A DNA stretch of 20,367 nt, from contig JAJDEH010000045.1 of the NCBI GenBank assembly GCA_029259935.1, positions 1 to 20,367 of the forward strand, in the 5' to 3' direction. Below, one piece after another: positions 15,383 through 20,367 of this stretch. The stretch is from Planctomycetota bacterium (GTDB taxonomy: Bacteria; Planctomycetota; Planctomycetia; Pirellulales; Pirellulaceae). Position 1 is the first letter of the stretch; each line of letters begins with the position of its first letter. The notes beneath the pieces were generated by a model. It saw only the letters and a list, made by a program, of their open reading frames with translations, was not told the DNA's origin and searched no databases. A program made the translations under genes and the position numbers.

Positions 15383-16426
15383 ATGAAACCATTTCGTTCC
15401 AACCAGCGGCAACGACCATCGCGCGGATATACGCTGTTGGAGCTGATTCTTGCCTTGGCTTTGACGGCGCTGATCATGGTGGCCATTGGCATGGCTTTGG
15501 ATTTACATCTGCGCACGCTGCAGTCGCGCCGCAACTATGTGGAAGAGACCCAGCTTGCCCGCTCGGTCTTGAGACTGATCGCCGACGATTTACGGGGCGC
15601 GGTTCAATTTCAAACCACCGATTTTTCGGGCGTGCCATCCTTGCCGAGTATCAGTTTGGATGACCTTGAGGGGCTGGCGGGTGACGTCGACCGGACGCCG
15701 AATGGACAGCCGGCCAGCGGCAGTGGCGGGCCTTCGGGATCGTCGCAAGATTTTCCGCTGGAAGAAGACAGCGAGGAAAGCGAAAGCCAAGCAATTGCTT
15801 CCAGCGTGGCGCCTCCCACACGGCCGGGCATTTATGGCAATCAACTTGAATTACAAGTCGATGTGAGCCGTCTGCCCAGACTGGATGAATACGATCCCTC
15901 GCTATCTAGCGGGTTCACGGGAGGAGACATCCCCAGCGATGTAAAGACGATTGCCTATTTTCTTCAGGTCGCTCAACTCGATTCTGAAAGCGAACTCGAT
16001 GTGTCGAATGCGACCGCCGAGGGCGAGTTGGCCGATACGGGAACGAGCGGGCTGATTCGACGCGAGTTGGATCGCGCGGTAACCCAGTGGGCGGCGTCGA
16101 ACGGCGGCGTCGACGATACGGCGGCAGGCGGTGTACTGATCGCCCCCGAGGTTCAAAGCCTGACGTTTGAATACTACGACGGCAGCGGTTGGCTGACCGA
16201 GTGGGACTCGGACGAAGCAGGCGGGCTGCCGGTGGCGGTCCGCATTGAAATCGGCATCGTGCCCCAATACTCCCGTCCGACGTCTGAATCGGACGAAGCC
16301 GAGATGGTCGAAGAACTTTCCTATCACAGTTTGACCGTTTACTTACCCGCATCCGAAATCGCCGAGCCGTCCGAGGGAGGCGATTTGGAAGATGCCGACA
16401 TGGAATTAAGCGAGGAGCCACTGTGA
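15383..16426 (+). CDS. gspJ: Minor pseudopilin, GspJ-like, with acidic linker
   Basis: A 347-residue prepilin, longer than the 190-230 residues usual for GspJ. A 15-residue leader ends RG before YTLLELILALALTALIMVAI (Glu5). RRNYVEETQLARSVLRLIADDLRGAV after the helix matches the GspJ helix region. A Ser/Gly/Glu/Asp-rich insertion at about 95-150 follows, then strands (GNQLELQVDVSRLP, TIAYFLQVAQLD) and the GspJ-like end LIAPEVQSLTFEYYDGSGWLTEWDS...LPVAVRIEIGI. The C-terminal 35 residues are again acidic. Its stop shares GTGA with gspK. In T2SS the J-I-K complex caps the pseudopilus. Confidence 0.85.
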   Translation: MKPFRSNQRQRPSRGYTLLELILALALTALIMVAIGMALDLHLRTLQSRRNYVEETQLARSVLRLIADDLRGAVQFQTTDFSGVPSLPSISLDDLEGLAGDVDRTPNGQPASGSGGPSGSSQDFPLEEDSEESESQAIASSVAPPTRPGIYGNQLELQVDVSRLPRLDEYDPSLSSGFTGGDIPSDVKTIAYFLQVAQLDSESELDVSNATAEGELADTGTSGLIRRELDRAVTQWAASNGGVDDTAAGGVLIAPEVQSLTFEYYDGSGWLTEWDSDEAGGLPVAVRIEIGIVPQYSRPTSESDEAEMVEELSYHSLTVYLPASEIAEPSEGGDLEDADMELSEEPL

Positions 16427-17979
16427 CTCGCCGGAAGAAATCTCGAAAGGCCAACAACTCGCAACGACATGCGTTGGTGTTGATCGTTGTCTTGATCGTT
16501 GTCGTGGTCTTGTCGCTGTCGGCGTATACGTTCACCGCCTTGATGGTCGCCCAACGTGAAGCCGTCAAGCTGACGGGGCGGCAGATTCAAGCCCGCGCGC
16601 TGGTCGATTCGGGCGTCGAGGTGACACGCATCGTTTTGGCCCAAGACTCGGCCGCTCGAGAAGACGCCGGCGGGATCTACGACAACCCCACCATGTTTCA
16701 AGGCCTGCTGGTGGTCGATGATGAATTGCCCCAACTGCGGGGACGGGTTACGATCATCGGCCCGGCGATCGACGACGAAGGGAATCTGGGCGGTTTTCGC
16801 TTTGGGCTGCAAGACGAGTCCACGCGGCTGAATCTGAATGCTCTTCTACTGGCCGACGATCAGCAGGAAGACGGCGGACGTGAACTGTTGATGGGATTGC
16901 CCGGCATGACGGAAGAGATCGCCGACGCCATCTTGGATTGGATCGACGAAGACGACGACCCCCGCGAATACGGCGCGGAAGTCGACTATTACACCAGTCT
17001 CGACCCTCCGTATGCTCCCAAGAACGGGCCGCTCGACACGGTCGAGGAATTGTTGCTGGTTCGCGGCGTGCTGCCACAGTTGTTGTTCGGGGCCGATGTG
17101 AATCGCAACGGAATGGTGGATTTGAACGAATCCGCGGGCGTCGACGTCAGCAGCGAGGGAATCGACAACTCCGAAGGGCTGCTCGACCTTGGTTGGTCGG
17201 TTTACTTGACGTTGTACAGTCTTGAGAAAAACGAGACGTTGGAGGGTGAACCTCGCATCGACATCAACGGCCAAGACTTGGAACAATTGTATAACGACCT
17301 GCAAGGGGCGATCGACCAGAATTGGGCAACCTTCATTGTCGCTTACCGCCAAAACGGACCCTACACCGGCGACGATGAAGCTGAATCTTCAGGAAGTGGA
17401 AGTTTGGACTTTACGCAGGAAGGTCAAACGCAATTCGTGCAAGTGTTGGACTTGGTCGGTGCCAAAACGCGAGTGCGTTTCGACGGCGACGAAGAACCGA
17501 CGATCTTGGCCTCGCCGGTTCAAGAAGATTCGCTGGGCCTCAGTCTGCCGACCTTGATGGACAAGCTGACAACCAATGCCACGCCGACCATTCCTGGCCG
17601 CATCAACATCAATCAATGTTCAAGAGCGGTTCTGTCGGGCATTCCCGGAATGGACGACGAAATCGCCGATGCGATCATCAGCCGTCGCGATGTCGAGCGG
17701 GACGACGACGATCCAAACCGCCGTCACGAAACTTGGATTTTGGCCGAAGCCATCGTCGAATTAGACGAAATGCGCGCGATGCTGCCCTATGTGACTGGAG
17801 GCGGGGGTATTTTTCGGGCTCAAGTAGTGGGCTATTTCGAGGGGGGCGGCGCGTCTTCGCGAGCCGAGGTCGTTTTTGATGCTACCGGCTCGATGCCTCG
17901 CATACTATTCTGGAGAGATATGAGTCATTTGGGGCGCGGCTTCGATTTGGAAACATTGGGGGTCGATCTTGGTGAATAA
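16423..17979 (+). CDS. gspK: GspK-like minor pseudopilin with EF-hand-type loop
   Basis: A 518-residue protein with a basic N-terminus and one hydrophobic helix (about 17-42), followed by ARALVDSGVEVTRIVLAQ, the conserved post-helix segment of GspK. FGLQDESTRLNLNAL and LLMGLPGMTEEIADAILDWIDEDDDP (helix-hairpin-helix-like) are GspK hallmarks, and a second such element is RAVLSGIPGMDDEIADAIISRR (401-422). An EF-hand-type loop DVNRNGMVDLNE spans 225-236. Unlike classical GspK, which has Gly before the cleavage site, the sequence here is SQRHALVLIVVL, so processing is uncertain. GspK lacks Glu5 normally, as here. It is larger than the usual 320-350 residues. GTG start overlaps the previous stop by 4 bases. 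Confidence 0.9.
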   Translation: MTRRKKSRKANNSQRHALVLIVVLIVVVVLSLSAYTFTALMVAQREAVKLTGRQIQARALVDSGVEVTRIVLAQDSAAREDAGGIYDNPTMFQGLLVVDDELPQLRGRVTIIGPAIDDEGNLGGFRFGLQDESTRLNLNALLLADDQQEDGGRELLMGLPGMTEEIADAILDWIDEDDDPREYGAEVDYYTSLDPPYAPKNGPLDTVEELLLVRGVLPQLLFGADVNRNGMVDLNESAGVDVSSEGIDNSEGLLDLGWSVYLTLYSLEKNETLEGEPRIDINGQDLEQLYNDLQGAIDQNWATFIVAYRQNGPYTGDDEAESSGSGSLDFTQEGQTQFVQVLDLVGAKTRVRFDGDEEPTILASPVQEDSLGLSLPTLMDKLTTNATPTIPGRININQCSRAVLSGIPGMDDEIADAIISRRDVERDDDDPNRRHETWILAEAIVELDEMRAMLPYVTGGGGIFRAQVVGYFEGGGASSRAEVVFDATGSMPRILFWRDMSHLGRGFDLETLGVDLGE

Positions 17980-18023
17980 GTTCGCCAAGACCAAGTCCTA
18001 TCAACCCGTGGTTTACTGAGAAC

Positions 18024-19547
18024 ATGGCAAAACTGATTGCATTGGAATGGGACGGTCGCGAGGCGCGGGTCGCCGTGGCCCGAAGTCGCCCCGGAAGCAT
18101 CGTCGTCGAGCATGCGTTCGCATTGGACTTAGGCCCCAGCGATCCCGGGCAAACGTTCGCGGATGTCAGCGTGGGAGAACGAGTCGCCCGCGAACTGGCC
18201 ACCCGAGGTGTGCGTTATACCGATGCGCTAGTGGCCGTCGGCCGAGCGAGTATCGAACTGCGGGTACTCAACGTCCCGCCCGCGCCGTCGGACGAACTTC
18301 CCGACATGGTTCGCTTTCAAGCTATGCGCCAGTTTTCCGCGTTAGGCGACGACTGGCCCCTTGATTTCGTGGTGCTGGAGCAAACCGAGGAAGAGACCAA
18401 TGTACTCGCTGCGGCGATTTCTCCCGAAATGGTGTTGCAGTTACAACAGACCTGCGAGGCGGGAAATCTGAAGCCGCGCAGCTTGGTGCTGCGGCCGTTT
18501 GCCGCCGCGTCGTTGCTGCAGCGGTCGAGCCTGTCGAGCGGCTGTCGTCTGATGGTCGACATTTTGGCCGACGAAGCGGATTTGACCGTCGTGCTCGATG
18601 GCAAGGTAGGATTCATGCGCACCGTACGGCGCGCCCATATCGACGACCCTGAAAAATCCAATCGCTCCCTCATCGGCGAAATTCGCCGGACGATGGTTGC
18701 CGCCCAAAATCAGCTTGGCGGACGCGTGGTCGAAGGCGTCATCGTCTGTGGCGATGCCGAGGATCACGGCACGCTAAAAGATCAAATTGAAGAACAGCTT
18801 TCGCTGCCAACGAAATTGTTGGATCCGTTCGAGAGTGTCACGTTCGATTCGCAACTTCGCCGGCCGGTGCATCCTGGTCGATTCGCCCCACTGTTGGGCA
18901 TGCTGCTCAACGAGGTTCGCGGCTCCGAACACTCCATTAATTTTCTCAATCCTCGCCGTCGAAAGGAAGCATCTAGCGGAACGGGCCGGAACCTGCTGTA
19001 TGCCGGACTGGCGGCCGGGGTCTTGGCGGTCTTGGCCGGGGGAGTGTGGATGTTTTGGGCCGACCAGCAAAGTCAACTTAGGGCCTACAACGAAGAGTAT
19101 CAAAGTCTACTCAAACGTGAACCGGTGTCCCAAAAAGATATCAAGGAAGCCGAGAAAGTGGACCTCTGGGTCGAAGGGGATATTAACTGGCTGGACGAGT
19201 TGCGGGATTTGTCCGAAAAATATCCGGATGCCGATGAAGCCATCGTCACGAATTTCGTCGCCACCAGCCGCGACACGGGCGGACGCATGACGCTCAGTTG
19301 CCAAACCGCCAACACCTCGGTGATCGCCGAGGCGGTCGACGGCATTCGCGACGCACGCCATCAGGTCATCTCCAAGAACCGGGGACTCACCAAAGACCAA
19401 TCTCGATACAGCACCAAAGTCACGTTGCAAGTCAATGTGTCCCCGGCGAGCGAGGCCGAAACAGAGCCTACGCCACCCACCGATGGCCCCGCGGATAAAC
19501 CGGCAGGCGATCAGGGCGCAGCGGAAAAGCGGGGATCGCAATCATGA
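18024..19547 (+). CDS. PilM-PilN / GspL-like assembly platform protein
   Basis: A 507-residue bitopic protein. Residues 1-300 have the actin-like fold pattern of PilM/cytoplasmic GspL: LIALEWDGREARVAVAR, LVAVGRASIELRVLNVPPAP, MVRFQAMRQFS, VDILADEADLTVVLDGKVGFMRTV and GVIVCGDAED. Then EHSINFLNPRRR (302-313) resembles the INLLP-R start of PilN, followed by a membrane helix (about 324-345), a coiled-coil stretch (350-400) and a small alpha/beta domain (405-472). The last 35 residues are Pro/Glu/Ala-rich. The protein thus joins PilM-like and PilN-like parts, as GspL does, and would link the ATPase to the inner-membrane platform. It starts 44 bases after gspK and overlaps the next gene by 4 bases. 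Confidence 0.85.
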   Translation: MAKLIALEWDGREARVAVARSRPGSIVVEHAFALDLGPSDPGQTFADVSVGERVARELATRGVRYTDALVAVGRASIELRVLNVPPAPSDELPDMVRFQAMRQFSALGDDWPLDFVVLEQTEEETNVLAAAISPEMVLQLQQTCEAGNLKPRSLVLRPFAAASLLQRSSLSSGCRLMVDILADEADLTVVLDGKVGFMRTVRRAHIDDPEKSNRSLIGEIRRTMVAAQNQLGGRVVEGVIVCGDAEDHGTLKDQIEEQLSLPTKLLDPFESVTFDSQLRRPVHPGRFAPLLGMLLNEVRGSEHSINFLNPRRRKEASSGTGRNLLYAGLAAGVLAVLAGGVWMFWADQQSQLRAYNEEYQSLLKREPVSQKDIKEAEKVDLWVEGDINWLDELRDLSEKYPDADEAIVTNFVATSRDTGGRMTLSCQTANTSVIAEAVDGIRDARHQVISKNRGLTKDQSRYSTKVTLQVNVSPASEAETEPTPPTDGPADKPAGDQGAAEKRGSQS

Positions 19548-20367
19548 AATTCACGCAAAGGGAAAAATGGACCGCGATGATCACAGGGTCCATCCTGCTT
19601 GTTGCAATCGGCGGTTTTGCCGCCTACCAGATCGTCAGTTCCTTTAGTGGATTTTCGGAAACTGCGTCGTCGTTGGAAAGTAAAATCTCGGGATTGCGGA
19701 GACAGAACAACCTCGGCTCCAACGCCGCCGAGCGTCTTAACGCGTACGCCGACCGTTCGTTGTCCAGCGATCACGGAAATGCTCGAGCAGAATACTGGAA
19801 GTGGCTGGACGAGACCGTGGAAAAACACTTTCCAGGATCGCGGATTACGGGACCCAGCGAGACCTCGGCCCGCCCCATCTATCGCCAGTTTGAATACAAG
19901 GTGCAGGCGGAAGGTCGACTGCCCCAATTGACCGCGTTCCTCCACGATTTCTACGCCATCAATGCCCTGCATCGCATCAACCAACTCAATGTCCAGCCGA
20001 TTGAAGATTCCAAGGAACTCGATTTGATTTTCGTGGTGCAAGCCTTGTCGTTGGTCCGGGCGAAGAACGAAGCGGGCGTCAACACGGATCCCGGAGATCG
20101 CCTGCGATATGAAGAAAAAGACGCGGATAAGTATGTACAGGCAATCCTCGACCGAAATCTGTTCGGCCAAGCGAACAACGCTCCGAAGGTGGCGTCGATC
20201 GACAAGGACAGCGCCACCACGGGCCGGCGACATTCCATCGAAATCAAGGGCACCGACGCCGATAAACTGGATCAGGTTTTCTTCCAACTCGGCGAACAGA
20301 TTCCCGCAGGCGCGACGATTGAAAGCAAGGATGGCACGGCCAAGATTCGTTGGACGCCGCCCAAGGC
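19544..20367 (+). CDS. PilO/GspM-like protein, 3' end cut by window edge
   Basis: At least 274 residues; no stop before the right edge. The ATG at 19544 overlaps the preceding stop as ATGA. A short cytoplasmic start (MKFTQREKWTAMITGS) leads into one membrane helix (about 12-32), a helical region likely to be coiled coil (36-95) and a ferredoxin-like domain (about 112-172: YRQFEYKVQAEGRLPQLTAFLHDFYAI...LDLIFVVQAL), the arrangement of PilO and GspM. After a linker comes YVQAILDRNLFGQANNAP (197-214), which resembles the RNLF segment beginning the periplasmic part of GspC/PilP, and another alpha/beta stretch to the edge. It would pair with the PilN-like part of its neighbour. The family is assigned by topology and context. 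Confidence 0.8.
   Translation, partial: MKFTQREKWTAMITGSILLVAIGGFAAYQIVSSFSGFSETASSLESKISGLRRQNNLGSNAAERLNAYADRSLSSDHGNARAEYWKWLDETVEKHFPGSRITGPSETSARPIYRQFEYKVQAEGRLPQLTAFLHDFYAINALHRINQLNVQPIEDSKELDLIFVVQALSLVRAKNEAGVNTDPGDRLRYEEKDADKYVQAILDRNLFGQANNAPKVASIDKDSATTGRRHSIEIKGTDADKLDQVFFQLGEQIPAGATIESKDGTAKIRWTPPK

Noticed and set aside
15915..16568. 217-codon minus-strand ORF across gspJ and gspK
   Set aside because: Extremely Arg/Pro/Ser-rich antisense frame of two supported genes.

Overview
The window reads as chromosomal DNA from a planctomycete, probably Pirellulales-like. The strongest sign is the adjacent pair formed by a c-type cytochrome/DUF1549/DUF1553 protein and a DUF1501 protein, a combination typical of that phylum. 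A GxxExxY protein, a Gly/Arg-rich Spy-like periplasmic protein and a pseudopilus operon with a PilM/PilN-type fusion fit the same origin. These assignments rest on motifs read by eye; no database search was run.

Left part (1-4685). A truncated GxxExxY (PDDEXK-like) gene runs off the left edge on the minus strand. Next come an orphan minus-strand protein with an HxD...H pattern suggestive of a 2-oxoglutarate/Fe(II) oxygenase fold, and a doubtful 60-residue ORF just upstream of it. Two plus-strand genes follow: a four-helix membrane protein and a secreted lipoprotein whose C-terminal half resembles serpins but whose reactive loop looks shortened. A convergent minus-strand operon then encodes a small lipoprotein and uracil-DNA glycosylase (ung).

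Middle part (4686-10808). After a 182-bp divergent intergenic region with a possible extended -10 promoter and two small hairpins lies the cytochrome c/DUF1549/DUF1553 protein. It is coupled by a 4-nt overlap to a Tat-type DUF1501 protein. A roughly 450-bp gene-poor gap precedes the Spy-like Gly/Arg-rich protein, which is followed by a terminator-like inverted repeat.

Right part (10809-20367). One collinear plus-strand operon of nine genes encodes a type II secretion / type IV pilus-like machine: assembly ATPase (GspE), platform (GspF), major pseudopilin (GspG), minor pseudopilins in the order H, I, J, K, a PilM-PilN/GspL-like fusion and a PilO/GspM-like protein cut by the right edge. Genes are tightly packed, several with 4-nt overlaps. 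The one wide gap, between gspG and gspH, is filled by a nested REP-like palindrome. No secretin (GspD) or prepilin peptidase is present in the window.

No rRNA, tRNA, CRISPR array, insertion sequence or phage gene was seen. The most unusual items are the serpin-like lipoprotein, the intra-operon palindrome, the non-canonical GspK-like leader with an EF-hand-type loop, and the terminator-like repeat immediately in front of gspE.
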